A stretch of DNA of 64,000 bases from Sandaracinaceae bacterium (GTDB taxonomy: Bacteria > Myxococcota_A > Polyangia > Polyangiales > Houyiibacteriaceae). A program made the translations under genes and the position numbers. Location of the stretch: the NCBI GenBank assembly GCA_020633055.1, contig JACKEJ010000004.1, forward strand, positions 310,001 to 374,000, given 5' to 3'. Below are positions 1 to 7,415 of the stretch, piece by piece (the stretch's first letter is position 1; each line of letters opens with the position of its first letter). Under the pieces are notes generated by a model. That model saw only the letters and a program-made list of their open reading frames with translations. It ran no database searches and was not told the DNA's origin.

Positions 1-159
1 CCCCTGCAGCAGCTGCTTCGACAGCGGTGGGCGGTCGTAGGGCAGGTGTGGCTCGTCGCCCACCAGCGTGAGCTTCCCGGCGAAGCCCTTGCGGCGCAGC
101 AGCTCGGCCGTGCGCAGCCCTGCCAACGAAGCCCCCACGATCACCACGCTGTCCGGCAT
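1..159 (-). CDS. Ferredoxin reductase family FAD oxidoreductase (5' part only)
   Basis: The first 53 codons of a protein that continues beyond the left edge. The visible N-terminus begins MPDSVVIVGASLAGL, a dinucleotide-binding GxSxAG variant, and then has LTLVGDEPHLPYDRPPLSK. That pair of motifs marks the NAD(P)H:ferredoxin/rubredoxin/putidaredoxin reductase family, where the second motif binds FAD. The family passes electrons from NAD(P)H to a small ferredoxin that serves a cytochrome P450 or oxygenase. A P450-type ferredoxin gene starts 122 bp away on the other strand, so the two are likely redox partners. The ATG at 159 is the only start giving the canonical N-terminus. Family assignment is secure; the physiological partner is inferred. 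Confidence 0.85.
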   Translation of the reverse strand, partial: MPDSVVIVGASLAGLRTAELLRRKGFAGKLTLVGDEPHLPYDRPPLSKQLLQG

Positions 160-200
160 CGACGCTCCTCACTTCCAATGCGCTGGCCCTGGCGAGCGCG

Positions 201-229
201 TTGCGGTACAAAGTGAAACATGTTCTAGT
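201..229 (+). promoter_or_regulatory. KstR-like palindromic operator overlapping a candidate promoter
   Basis: In the 122-bp gap between the divergent reductase and ferredoxin genes, positions 214-227 read TGAAACATGTTCTA. This fits the mycobacterial KstR consensus TNNAACNNGTTNNA at every fixed position. It overlaps a possible promoter for the ferredoxin gene, TTGCGG at 201-206 and TCTAGT at 224-229 with a 17-nt spacer. A TetR-family repressor is the natural reader of such a site, but no regulator gene is in the window. Confidence 0.45.
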
Positions 230-281
230 TGCCCGCGCGGAGCAAGTCGACGCGCGGTGCCCACAGCCGGAGAGTCCCACC

Positions 282-473
282 ATGAAGATCGTTTTCGATG
301 CCGACGCCTGCGCGTGCCATGGCCAGTGTGCCAGCGCCGCGCCCGAGCTCTTTGCCTTTGACGACTTGGGGCACCTCAAGGTGCTGATCGAGGAGCCGCC
401 CGAGGATCTGTGGGAGGCCGCCGAGGACGCTGCCGATGTCTGCCCGGTGCAGGCCATCACGCTGGTGCGCTGA
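282..473 (+). CDS. [3Fe-4S]-type ferredoxin
   Basis: A 63-residue ferredoxin. It begins MKIVFDADACACHGQC and ends with CPVQAI, so the cluster ligands are Cys residues in CxCHGQC and in the C-terminal CPxxA motif. A non-cysteine residue (His) sits where a fourth ligand would be in 4Fe-4S ferredoxins, which is typical of the 3Fe-4S (or His-ligated) ferredoxins that feed cytochrome P450s. The reading frame is open from 201, but ATG 282 gives a family-length protein. It lies 6 bp upstream of the KstD-like gene and divergently from a ferredoxin reductase, so it is probably the electron carrier of this small redox locus. Confidence 0.88.
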   Translation: MKIVFDADACACHGQCASAAPELFAFDDLGHLKVLIEEPPEDLWEAAEDAADVCPVQAITLVR

Positions 474-479
474 GATCCC

Positions 480-2174
480 ATGAGCGGCGACCGAGCGCAG
501 ATGCGTGCTCCGATGCGAGCTCCGATGCGAGCTCCGATGGAGGAGCGCAGCTTCGACGTGGTGGTGATGGGCAGCGGCGGAGGCGGCCTGCTGGCCGCGC
601 TGACCGTCGCGCGCGCGGGCGGGTCCGTCTGCCTGGTGGAGAAGGCCTCCACCATCGGGGGCACCACGGCCGTGTCGGGCGGGGTCATCTGGGTCCCCGG
701 AAACCACCGCATGGCCGAGGCCGGCGTGACGGACACGCGCGAGGCAGCGCTCACCTACATGACGCGCATCGCCGACGGTCGCGCCCCCCAGGCGCTGATC
801 GAGCGCTACCTGGACGCCGCGCCCGAGATGGTGCGCTACGTGGAGGACGCCACCGAGGTCCGCTTCACGGCGATGCCCACCTATCCGGACTATCACCCCG
901 AGTTCCCCGGGGGCAAAACGGGCGGCCGCTCGCTCGACAACGGCCTGTTCGACACCACCACGCTCGGAGAGTGGCAGCCGAAGCTGCGCAAGAACCCCAT
1001 CACGGGGCGCATGCCCATCAGCATCCCGGAGGCCATGGGCTGGGGCGTGTTCTGGAACCCGTTCGGCGCGCCGTACCAAGAGGTCGCCGCGCGCGCCAAG
1101 GCGGGCATCGTGCACGGGGGCGCGGGGCTGTGCGGCAAGCTGCTGAAGGCGCTGTTGGCCGCCGGCGTGGAGCCGCTGCTGGAGACTCCGGGTGAGCGCC
1201 TGGTCGTCGAGGACGAGCGCGTGGTGGGGCTCGAGGTCACGCACGCGGGAGCGCCGCTGCGACTGATGGCGCGCCGTGGGGTCATCCTGGCCAGCGGTGG
1301 GTTCGAGTGGAGCGAGACGTACCGCAAGGCGTTCCTGCCGCTGGAGCTCACGCACCCCGTCAGCCCGCCGCAGAACACGGGCGACGGGCTGCGCATGGCC
1401 ATGAGCGTCGGGGCCGAGCTGGGCAACATGGGCGAGGCCTGGTGGACGCCCGCCGTAGCGCTCCCGGGCGAGACGTACGACGGCGCGCCGCTCTACCGCA
1501 GCGAGTTCTCCGTGCGCTGCCTGCCGCACAGCGTGCTGGTCAACCGCAAGGGGCAGCGCTTCACCAACGAGTCGCACAACTACAACGACATGACCAAGCC
1601 GTACTTCCACCACGACCCGGTGGCGTACGACCGTCCGAACGTGCCGGCCTGGTTGATCGTGGACCAACAGTACCTGGACAAGTACGTGCTCATCACCGCG
1701 GTCAAGGGGCGCCCCCTGCCCGACTGGCTCGTGGTGGCCGACTCGCTCGCGGAGCTGGCCGAGAAGACCGGGGTGGACGCGGCTGGCCTGACCGCCACCA
1801 TCGAGCGCTTCAACGGCTTCGCGCGGGCTGGTGTGGACCCGGACTTCCGGCGCGGGGAGAGCGCCTTCGACCAGTTCTACGGGGACCCGAGGCAGCGCGA
1901 ACAGGGCGGCAACCCCAGCCTGGGCACGCTCGAGCGCGCGCCGTTCTACGCGGTGCAGCTGCACCCGGGGGCGATGGGCACCAAGGGCGGTCCGAAGACC
2001 GACGTGGACGGGCGGGTGCTGCGCGCCGAGGGCGGCGTGGTGCCGGGCCTCTACGCGGTCGGCAACGCGGCGGCGAGCGTCGCGGGGCCAGGCTACCCGG
2101 GCGCGGGCATGACCATCGGGGCGTCCATGACCTTCGGGTACCTCGCGGCCAAGCACGCTATGTTGCCCGCATGA
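480..2174 (+). CDS. 3-ketosteroid-dehydrogenase-like FAD dehydrogenase
   Basis: A 564-residue flavoprotein of the fumarate reductase/KstD family. A Rossmann FAD motif VVVMGSGGGGLLAALT lies near residues 25-40 and IGGTTAVSGG follows. 'FTNESHNYNDM' is near residue 360. The C-terminus carries GYPGAGMTIGASMTFGYLA, the FAD-binding signature shared by 3-ketosteroid-delta1-dehydrogenases and related enzymes. The family desaturates ring ketones using FAD. Substrate is not proven, but the KstR-like operator and ferredoxin upstream favour steroid or terpenoid catabolism. The N-terminus has an odd threefold MRAP repeat from a 12-bp tandem repeat at about 500-540; the true start could be later, at MEERSFDVV (537). 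It overlaps the next gene by 4 bp (ATGA). Confidence 0.85.
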   Translation: MSGDRAQMRAPMRAPMRAPMEERSFDVVVMGSGGGGLLAALTVARAGGSVCLVEKASTIGGTTAVSGGVIWVPGNHRMAEAGVTDTREAALTYMTRIADGRAPQALIERYLDAAPEMVRYVEDATEVRFTAMPTYPDYHPEFPGGKTGGRSLDNGLFDTTTLGEWQPKLRKNPITGRMPISIPEAMGWGVFWNPFGAPYQEVAARAKAGIVHGGAGLCGKLLKALLAAGVEPLLETPGERLVVEDERVVGLEVTHAGAPLRLMARRGVILASGGFEWSETYRKAFLPLELTHPVSPPQNTGDGLRMAMSVGAELGNMGEAWWTPAVALPGETYDGAPLYRSEFSVRCLPHSVLVNRKGQRFTNESHNYNDMTKPYFHHDPVAYDRPNVPAWLIVDQQYLDKYVLITAVKGRPLPDWLVVADSLAELAEKTGVDAAGLTATIERFNGFARAGVDPDFRRGESAFDQFYGDPRQREQGGNPSLGTLERAPFYAVQLHPGAMGTKGGPKTDVDGRVLRAEGGVVPGLYAVGNAAASVAGPGYPGAGMTIGASMTFGYLAAKHAMLPA

Positions 2175-2587
2175 TTCGACGCTTCGACGCCGCCCTCGCG
2201 CGGCACCAGGACCGGGCCTACGCGCTGCTGCGCTTCGTGGCCGGGTTCATGTTCACGTTCCACGGCGTGCAGAAGATCTTCGGGCTGCTGACCGAGCGCC
2301 CCTCACCACCCGTCGGCTCCCAGCTGTGGGTGGGAGGGCTCATCGAGCTGGTGTGCGGAGCGCTGGTGGCCGTGGGCGCGTTCACCCGCCCCGCAGCGTT
2401 CCTCGCGAGCGGCACCATGGCCGTGGCCTACGCGCAGTTCCACTGGAGCTTCGCGTTCGACCAGAACTTCTTCCCCGTGGTGAACCGCGGAGAGCTGGCG
2501 GCGCTGTACGCGGTCGTGCTGCTGTACATCGCGTGTCGCGGGCCCGGGCATGTCTCGGTCGACGGGCTGCGCAAGCAGGCGGGCTGA
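2171..2587 (+). CDS. DoxX family membrane protein
   Basis: 138 residues with four hydrophobic segments and the DoxX-like start 'YALLRFVAGFMFTFHGVQKIF'-type first helix, where the HGVQK motif is characteristic. Later segments are LIELVCGALVAVGAF, ASGTMAVAYAQFHWSF and LAALYAVVLLYIACRG. DoxX proteins are small inner-membrane proteins, often linked to quinone-dependent oxidation or redox stress. Translation is coupled to the KstD-like gene by an ATGA overlap at 2171-2174, so the two are probably co-transcribed. Precise role unknown. Confidence 0.85.
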   Translation: MIRRFDAALARHQDRAYALLRFVAGFMFTFHGVQKIFGLLTERPSPPVGSQLWVGGLIELVCGALVAVGAFTRPAAFLASGTMAVAYAQFHWSFAFDQNFFPVVNRGELAALYAVVLLYIACRGPGHVSVDGLRKQAG

Positions 2588-2712
2588 GCACGCGGGCTTC
2601 GCCAGTCTCGAGACGTGACGCCCGGTGAGCGGGACGTCCTGTCCGAACCGATCGCCTGCTCGCGGGGCAGCGCCGCACCGGTGGGGCTTGCTCGCCTGCG
2701 CGGTCCTGAGGC

Positions 2713-2741
2713 TTGACGCACCGCGGTCCGGACCATAGCGT
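2713..2741 (+). promoter_or_regulatory. Candidate promoter of the Thr leader and thrS-like gene
   Basis: TTGACG (2713-2718) and TAGCGT (2736-2741) are separated by 17 nt. Transcription would start near 2748, which is the A of the leader-peptide ATG, so the leader would be translated from a leaderless transcript; no ribosome-binding site is visible before that ATG. The -10 element is a weak match (T, A and final T conserved). Confidence 0.45.
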
Positions 2742-2747
2742 TTGGGC

Positions 2748-2813
2748 ATGCGCGCTCGCGTCACCACCACGACCACCACCCCCTCGGGGTGTGCGGTCGT
2801 GCGCGCGAGCTAG
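2748..2813 (+). CDS. Thr-rich leader peptide of an attenuator
   Basis: A 21-codon ORF reading MRARVTTTTTTPSGCAVVRAS, with six consecutive Thr codons (2763-2780: ACC, ACC, ACG, ACC, ACC, ACC) and a TAG stop at 2811-2813. It lies 90 bp upstream of a threonyl-tRNA synthetase gene. Runs of the cognate codon in a short ORF are the hallmark of ribosome-mediated attenuation, as known for thr, his and phe operons. Ribosome stalling at the Thr run when charged tRNA-Thr is scarce would expose the second RNA segment of the adjacent hairpin set. The match of codon identity to the downstream gene makes chance unlikely. Confidence 0.85.
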   Translation: MRARVTTTTTTPSGCAVVRAS

Positions 2814-2863
2814 CGTTTCTCACCACGACCCAACACCCCGCCGCTGGCCGGGGTGCCGTCGTG
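2754..2863 (+). promoter_or_regulatory. Transcription attenuator with three alternative hairpins
   Basis: Segment 1 (CACGACC 2768-2774, CACCCC 2777-2782) pairs with segment 2 (GGGGTG 2786-2791, GGTCGTG 2795-2801), extended by GCTCGCG 2754-2760 with CGCGAGC 2804-2810. Segment 2 can instead pair with segment 3 (CACGACC 2824-2830, CACCCC 2834-2839). Segment 3 can instead pair with segment 4 (CGGGGTG 2849-2855, GTCGTG 2858-2863). Pairings 1:2, 2:3 and 3:4 are mutually exclusive. The Thr codons lie in and just before segment 1 and the leader stop lies just after segment 2. This is the classic pause/antiterminator/terminator arrangement. A U-tract after segment 4 is not evident, so termination may be Rho-assisted or the 3:4 hairpin may act in another way. 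Confidence 0.8.
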
Positions 2864-2903
2864 CGCGTCGCTCCGTCCATGTGGCCCGAAAGGACCGGAG
2901 CCC

Positions 2904-4175
2904 ATGCTCGAAGCACACGATCACCGCAGCCTCGCCGAACGCCTCGACCTCTTCCACTTCGAGGACGACGCCCCCGCCATGGTCTACTGGCACCCCAACG
3001 GCTGGCTCATGTACCAGCAGCTGAAGCACGCCGTGCGCGAGAACCTGGCCGCGTCCGGGTATCGCGAGGTGTGCACGCCCCAGGTGCTCCGAAGACCCGT
3101 GTGGGAAGCGAGCGGTCACTGGCATCACTTCCGACAAGGCATGTTCCAGCTCGCGAGCGAGAACGAGGCGACGGCCGCCGCGCTCAAGCCGGTGAGCTGC
3201 CCGGGGCACGTGCAGATCGTGCGGCGCGCCCTGCCCTCCTACCGTGAGCTGCCGCTGCGCCTCGCGGAGTTCGGGGTGGTGCATCGCGACGAGCCGAGCG
3301 GCACGCTGCACGGCCTGCTGCGGCTGCGCCAGTTCACACAGGACGATGGCCACGTGTTCTGCACGCCGGCGCAGGCCCCCCACGAGGTGGCGCGCTTCCT
3401 CCGCTCGGTGGGCCCCTTCTACGCGGCGTTCGGCTTCGAGCGGATCTCGGTCGGGCTCTCGACGCGGCCGCCCGAGAGGTTCGGCGAGGACGCCCTGTGG
3501 GACGCGGCCGAAGCGGTGCTCGCGAACGTCTTGGACGAGCTGGGCATGCCCTACGTGCTCCAACCCGGAGAGGGCGCGTTCTACGGACCCAAGATCGAAT
3601 TCGTCCTGACGGACCGCGCGGGGCGCCGTTGGCAGTGCGGGACGATCCAGTACGACTTCTCCATGCCTGAGCGCTTCGATCTCCGCTACGTCACGTCCGA
3701 TGGCGCGCGTGTTGCGCCCGTCATGCTGCACCGCGCCCTGTTCGGCAGCCTGGAGCGCTTCTTGGGGATCCTGCTCGAGCACCATGGCCCGAACCTCCCG
3801 GCGTGGCTGGCCCCGACGCAGGTGCGCGTGCTCCCCGTGGCGGACGCTCACGCGCCCTACGCGCAAGCGCTCGTGGACCGCTTGCGTCGCGCAAAGCTGC
3901 GCGTCGACGTGGACGCGGACGACTCGGTCCCACGACGCGTGCTGCGTGCCCATGACGACGCCGTCCCGCACGTGCTGGTGGTCGGGTCGCGTGAGGTCGC
4001 GAGCGAGACGGTGTCCATTCGTCACGCCGGCGAGCAGCGTGTGTTACCCATCGTCGAGGCGGAGAGCGTGTTGGTGGTTGCCTGCGCGCGCCCCAAGTTC
4101 GATGTAGCAGCGGGGACACGCGGTGGAGGGCGTGAACCTCAGCGCACGCCCAGCGCGTGCTCCACGAAGGTGTAG
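2904..4175 (+). CDS. thrS: Short threonyl-tRNA synthetase lacking TGS and editing domains
   Basis: 423 residues that align with the catalytic and anticodon-binding parts of E. coli ThrRS from about residue 240 onward. Expected zinc ligands are present: Cys in SCPGH (near 98), His in DGHVF (near 148) and His in HRALFGSLER (near 276). Class II motif 2 appears as FGVVHRDEPSG (near 122). An HGTP-type anticodon domain spans roughly 300-390, followed by about 30 unmatched residues. The N-terminal TGS and N2 editing domains (about 220 residues) are absent, so mischarged Ser-tRNA could not be cleared in cis. ATG 2904 is chosen over the longer frame from 2853, which would start inside the attenuator; AAGGA at 2890-2894 is a suitable ribosome-binding site. 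The 3' end overlaps the convergent peptidase gene by 37 bp. It may be a second, stress-induced or inhibitor-resistant ThrRS. Confidence 0.88.
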   Translation: MLEAHDHRSLAERLDLFHFEDDAPAMVYWHPNGWLMYQQLKHAVRENLAASGYREVCTPQVLRRPVWEASGHWHHFRQGMFQLASENEATAAALKPVSCPGHVQIVRRALPSYRELPLRLAEFGVVHRDEPSGTLHGLLRLRQFTQDDGHVFCTPAQAPHEVARFLRSVGPFYAAFGFERISVGLSTRPPERFGEDALWDAAEAVLANVLDELGMPYVLQPGEGAFYGPKIEFVLTDRAGRRWQCGTIQYDFSMPERFDLRYVTSDGARVAPVMLHRALFGSLERFLGILLEHHGPNLPAWLAPTQVRVLPVADAHAPYAQALVDRLRRAKLRVDVDADDSVPRRVLRAHDDAVPHVLVVGSREVASETVSIRHAGEQRVLPIVEAESVLVVACARPKFDVAAGTRGGGREPQRTPSACSTKV

Positions 4176-6331
4176 AAGCGCACGTAGCGCGCGATGGTGT
4201 CGCTCAGCCTCCGGCCCGCGCCGTGCCCCTGCTCGCGCTCCATGTAGAACAGCACGGGGTTCTCCGACGTATTGCTCACCTGCAGGCGCGCGGCGAACTT
4301 CGTGCTGTGGCCCCAGTAGACGCGGCTGTCGTGGTCGGCGGTCTCGATCAGCGTGGCTGGCAGCGAAACACGCTCGGGGACGCGGTGGTACGGGCTGTAG
4401 GCGCGCAGCACGGCGAACCCCTCGGCCGTGTCGCTGCTCATGTACTCGGGCTCCCAGATCTCCGCGGGCGGAAAGTGCTGGTAGCGCAGCATGTCGTAGA
4501 GGCCCACGTACGACACCACGGCGCCCATGTAGTCGGGGACGCGCGTGAGCATCGCGCCCATCAGGAGGCCCCCGTTGCTCCCCCCCGTGATGGCGATGCG
4601 CGCTGGGCGGCTGATACCGCTCTCGCGCAGGTGGCGCAGGCACGCCTCGAAGTCTTCGAACACGCGCTCCTTGTTCTCGCGGCTGCCGGCGCGGTGCCAG
4701 TCCTCCCCCAGCTCACCGCCCCCTCGTAGGTTCGCCACCGCATAGACGCCCCCGCGCTCGAGCCAGTAGAGCAGGTTGCGCTGGAAGCCCGGCAGCAGGG
4801 ACACGTTGAAGCCGCCGTAGCCGTACAAGATGGTCGGGTTCTCGCTGTTCCGCTGGAGCCCGCGACGGTAGAGGAGCTGGAGCGGCACCTGCGTCCCGTC
4901 GGCCGAGGTCACCTGCACCACCTCGAACACGAGGCTCGAAACGTCGACGTCGGCTGTGACGCGCACCGTGGCGCTGGGCTCGGCGGCCCCGTCGTCCAGG
5001 CTGAACAGGACGGGTGGCGTGCGGTACCCGCTGAACGAGAAGACGGCGTGGTGCCCCGCGCGGTCGCTGCTCAGCTCGCCCAGCTCGCCCCCGGCTGGCA
5101 GCGGGATGCGCGTGCGCGCGTCTGCGTTCGTGGTGAGGCCGCCGAGGTCGTCGTCGTTCACCAACGGCGCGCGCTCGAGGACGGTCTCGAGCCCGCGCGT
5201 GTACGCGAGCAGCAACGCGTCGCCGAGCTCCGCGAACGAGTCGAGCACGCCGTCCGACTCGGGCACGGTCACCGTCCAGCGCGCGCGGTCCGCGAGGGCT
5301 GACGTGCCGAGCATCAGGGGGGTGCTCAGCACGCGATAGCGCGGCGCGTCCCAGTTGCTGACGACCAGCACGTGCGCCCCGTGCACCAGCGCGGCGCTGC
5401 GGGCCGTCTCGCCGACCATCAGCGGCGTCACGTCCTCGGGGCGGTCGTCCGCGCCGCGCCGCGCGACCCACACGTCGTTCGCCGACCAGCCGCGCGAGAT
5501 GGCGAGCACCAGGTGCTGTCCGTCGGCCTGCACGCTCACGCTGGGGAAGTGCGTGGGGTCGTCCGCCTCGAACACCAGCGGGTCCGTGGTGGGGTCGTCG
5601 CCCAACCGGTGGCGGTACGCTCGGGAGCCGTAGGTGTCCACGCGCGCGGGGTCGTCGTGAGGGAAGTCTGCCTCGTGCTCTGCGGGGTAGCGCGTGTAGT
5701 AGAAGCCGCTGTCGTCCCCCAGCCACGAGACGCGGCTCCACTTGGCGTGCGCGATGCTGTCGGGCAGCAGCTCACGCCGGGTGAGGTCCAGCACGCGTAG
5801 CGTCGAGCGCTCGTCCCCGTTCTGCGACACGCCGAACACCACGAAGCGGCCGCCCGGCGACAAGTACGTGTAGTCGATGGACGCGCGCTCCCCGAACGTC
5901 TCCGCCCGCAGCACGGCGTCCCCATCGGTCTGCCAACTCGGGGCGCGCGCGACGTAGTAGGCCCCCTGCTCCTCTGCTCCCGCGCGCCGGTAGTAGAACA
6001 GCGTGTCGCCCTCGAGCTGCGGCTCGCCCAGCGCGTCGATGGACAGCAGCTCCCGCAAGCGCTCCCGACGCTCGGGCCGTTCCAGAGGCGCCAACACCGC
6101 CCGCGTGTACGCGTTCTGCGCCTCCACCCAGCGCGTCGTCTCCGGGCTCTCCACCTCGAGCGATCGGAAGGGGTCCCGCACCGGCACCCCGTGCAGCTCC
6201 TCCACCACCTCCCCCGCGCGCGCCGCCTCGTTCAGCGCCGCCAACTCCGCCTGCTGCGGGCTCACGACAGGCCCCCGCCCACACCCGAGCGCAACCAGCA
6301 CCGTGAGGACACCCACCCCGGGGAAACCCAC
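4139..6331 (-). CDS. Prolyl oligopeptidase (S9A), probable lipoprotein
   Basis: About 730 residues: an N-terminal helix region, a seven-bladed beta-propeller and a C-terminal alpha/beta hydrolase. The catalytic Ser is in GGSNGG (near residue 580), the Asp in TADHDSRV (near 662) and the His in EQGHGAG (near 702), all as in family S9A. It cleaves short peptides after proline. The N-terminus has GVGVLTVLVALGC, a lipobox-like end, so it is probably exported and lipid-anchored. The start is unclear: the frame stays open through the tandem repeat array at 6303-6466, and the most sensible start is a GTG at 6331 inside a degenerate repeat copy. An ATG at 6538 would overlap the divergent DUF423 gene. 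Its 3' end overlaps thrS by 37 bp. Confidence 0.87.
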   Translation of the reverse strand: MGFPGVGVLTVLVALGCGRGPVVSPQQAELAALNEAARAGEVVEELHGVPVRDPFRSLEVESPETTRWVEAQNAYTRAVLAPLERPERRERLRELLSIDALGEPQLEGDTLFYYRRAGAEEQGAYYVARAPSWQTDGDAVLRAETFGERASIDYTYLSPGGRFVVFGVSQNGDERSTLRVLDLTRRELLPDSIAHAKWSRVSWLGDDSGFYYTRYPAEHEADFPHDDPARVDTYGSRAYRHRLGDDPTTDPLVFEADDPTHFPSVSVQADGQHLVLAISRGWSANDVWVARRGADDRPEDVTPLMVGETARSAALVHGAHVLVVSNWDAPRYRVLSTPLMLGTSALADRARWTVTVPESDGVLDSFAELGDALLLAYTRGLETVLERAPLVNDDDLGGLTTNADARTRIPLPAGGELGELSSDRAGHHAVFSFSGYRTPPVLFSLDDGAAEPSATVRVTADVDVSSLVFEVVQVTSADGTQVPLQLLYRRGLQRNSENPTILYGYGGFNVSLLPGFQRNLLYWLERGGVYAVANLRGGGELGEDWHRAGSRENKERVFEDFEACLRHLRESGISRPARIAITGGSNGGLLMGAMLTRVPDYMGAVVSYVGLYDMLRYQHFPPAEIWEPEYMSSDTAEGFAVLRAYSPYHRVPERVSLPATLIETADHDSRVYWGHSTKFAARLQVSNTSENPVLFYMEREQGHGAGRRLSDTIARYVRFYTFVEHALGVR

Positions 6332-6466
6332 CCGGACTCCGGGGACACCCACCCGGACTCCGGGGACACCCACCCGGACTCCGGGGACACCCACCCGGAC
6401 TCCGGGGACACCCACCCGGGCTCCGGGGACACCCACCCGGACTCCGGGGACACCCACCCGAGCGGG
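6303..6466 (+). repeat. GGACACCCA tandem array 1 (21-bp period)
   Basis: Seven exact GGACACCCA cores at 6307, 6343, 6364, 6385, 6406, 6427 and 6448, plus a degenerate copy (GGAAACCCA) near 6322. Most are in 21-bp units with linker CCGGACTCCGG. The array fills the space between the divergent peptidase and DUF423 genes and runs in frame with the peptidase N-terminus, where it would read VGVPGVR repeats. Confidence 0.95.
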
Positions 6467-6502
6467 TGGCGCCGCGTACGGCTGGGGTTCAAGCTCGCTG
6501 GC

Positions 6503-6886
6503 ATGGCGCGCGCACTGATGATGATGGCTGGAGTGCATGGGTTCCTGGCGGTAGCGCTGGGCGCGTTCGGGGCGCACGGCCTGCGGTCGTCGATGGAGGC
6601 GCTCGAAGACGGCGCCAAGCGCCTCGAGTGGTGGGGCACCGCAGCGCAGTATCACCTGATCCACGCGCTGGCGATCGGCCTCGCCGCCGTGCTCGTGGCC
6701 CGCGCGCCTGGGCCAGGCGCCGTGGCGGGCGTCGCGTTCTCGGTTGGCTGCCTGCTGTTCTCCGGCAGCCTCTACACCATGACGCTGACAGGGGTCCGCG
6801 CGCTCGGAGCCGTCACGCCCCTCGGCGGCCTCGCCTTTCTGGTGGGCTGGGGCGCGGTCGCGCTGGCGGGCTGGCAGCTGAGCTGA
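6503..6886 (+). CDS. DUF423 (YgdD-like) small membrane protein
   Basis: 127 residues, starting MARALMMMAGVHGFLAVALG followed by AFGAHGL, the diagnostic N-terminal motif of DUF423/UPF0382 proteins. The later HLIHALAIGLAAVL, FSVGCLLFSGSLYTM and GGLAFLVGWGAVALAGW segments make four membrane helices. Function is unknown in the family. ATG 6503 lies 37 bp after the repeat array, which therefore occupies its promoter region; the next gene starts 23 bp downstream. Confidence 0.9.
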   Translation: MARALMMMAGVHGFLAVALGAFGAHGLRSSMEALEDGAKRLEWWGTAAQYHLIHALAIGLAAVLVARAPGPGAVAGVAFSVGCLLFSGSLYTMTLTGVRALGAVTPLGGLAFLVGWGAVALAGWQLS

Positions 6887-6909
6887 GTTCGCTATACCTT
6901 GAGCGCCCC

Positions 6910-7290
6910 ATGACGCACCCCTTCGACCCCATCGCGGCCGCCCAATACGTGAACTTCACCACGTTCCGAAAGAACGGTGAGCGCAAGGCCACGCCCATCT
7001 GGATCGCGGTCAGCGAAGGCCGCGCCTACATCTGGAGCCAGCGCAACACGTGGAAGATCAAGCGCGTCGCGGCGAACCCCGCGTGTGAGCTCACGCCGTG
7101 CAACGTCACGGGCTCGAAGAACACTGGCCCCACCGTGGCCGGCAAGGCACGCCTGTTGCAGCCAGGCGAGACCGCCGTCGCCAAGCACGCCTTCAAGAAG
7201 AAGTACGGCCTGAGCTTCATCGCGGGCGAGTTCTTCGGCCGCATCAAGCCCGGTTCGGACCACGTGTACGTGGAGATCACCCCCGCCTGA
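6910..7290 (+). CDS. PPOX-class (pyridoxamine oxidase-fold) protein
   Basis: 126 residues of the split-barrel flavin-binding fold. Features are YVNFTTFRKNGERKATPIWI, a strand with IWSQRNTWKIKRVAANP, then VAGKARLL, matching the F420-dependent PPOX-class group (TIGR03666-like). Such proteins bind F420, FMN or heme and reduce small substrates; the actual cofactor cannot be told from sequence alone. It follows DUF423 by 23 bp and is probably co-transcribed with it. Confidence 0.82.
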   Translation: MTHPFDPIAAAQYVNFTTFRKNGERKATPIWIAVSEGRAYIWSQRNTWKIKRVAANPACELTPCNVTGSKNTGPTVAGKARLLQPGETAVAKHAFKKKYGLSFIAGEFFGRIKPGSDHVYVEITPA

Positions 7291-7375
7291 GCACGCGGGA
7301 GCGTGGACGTCAGGTGACCGGCGCCGGTCGGGTTCGCGGCCACGATGGAACTGCACATGTCCGACGCATCCGTCG

Positions 7376-7403
7376 TTGACAGCGTTCGCGCCCCCCTTAT
7401 ACT
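7376..7403 (+). promoter_or_regulatory. Sigma-70 promoter of tRNA-Met
   Basis: A perfect TTGACA (7376-7381) and a TATACT (7398-7403) are separated by 16 nt. The predicted start is about 7410, six bases before the mature tRNA 5' end. It is the best housekeeping promoter in the window. Confidence 0.85.
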
Positions 7404-7415
7404 CCCGCTCCCGTT

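Noticed and set aside
225..2156. A 643-codon minus-strand open frame
   Set aside because: Antisense to the KstD-like gene with its FAD motifs; His/Arg-rich translation without recognisable motifs.
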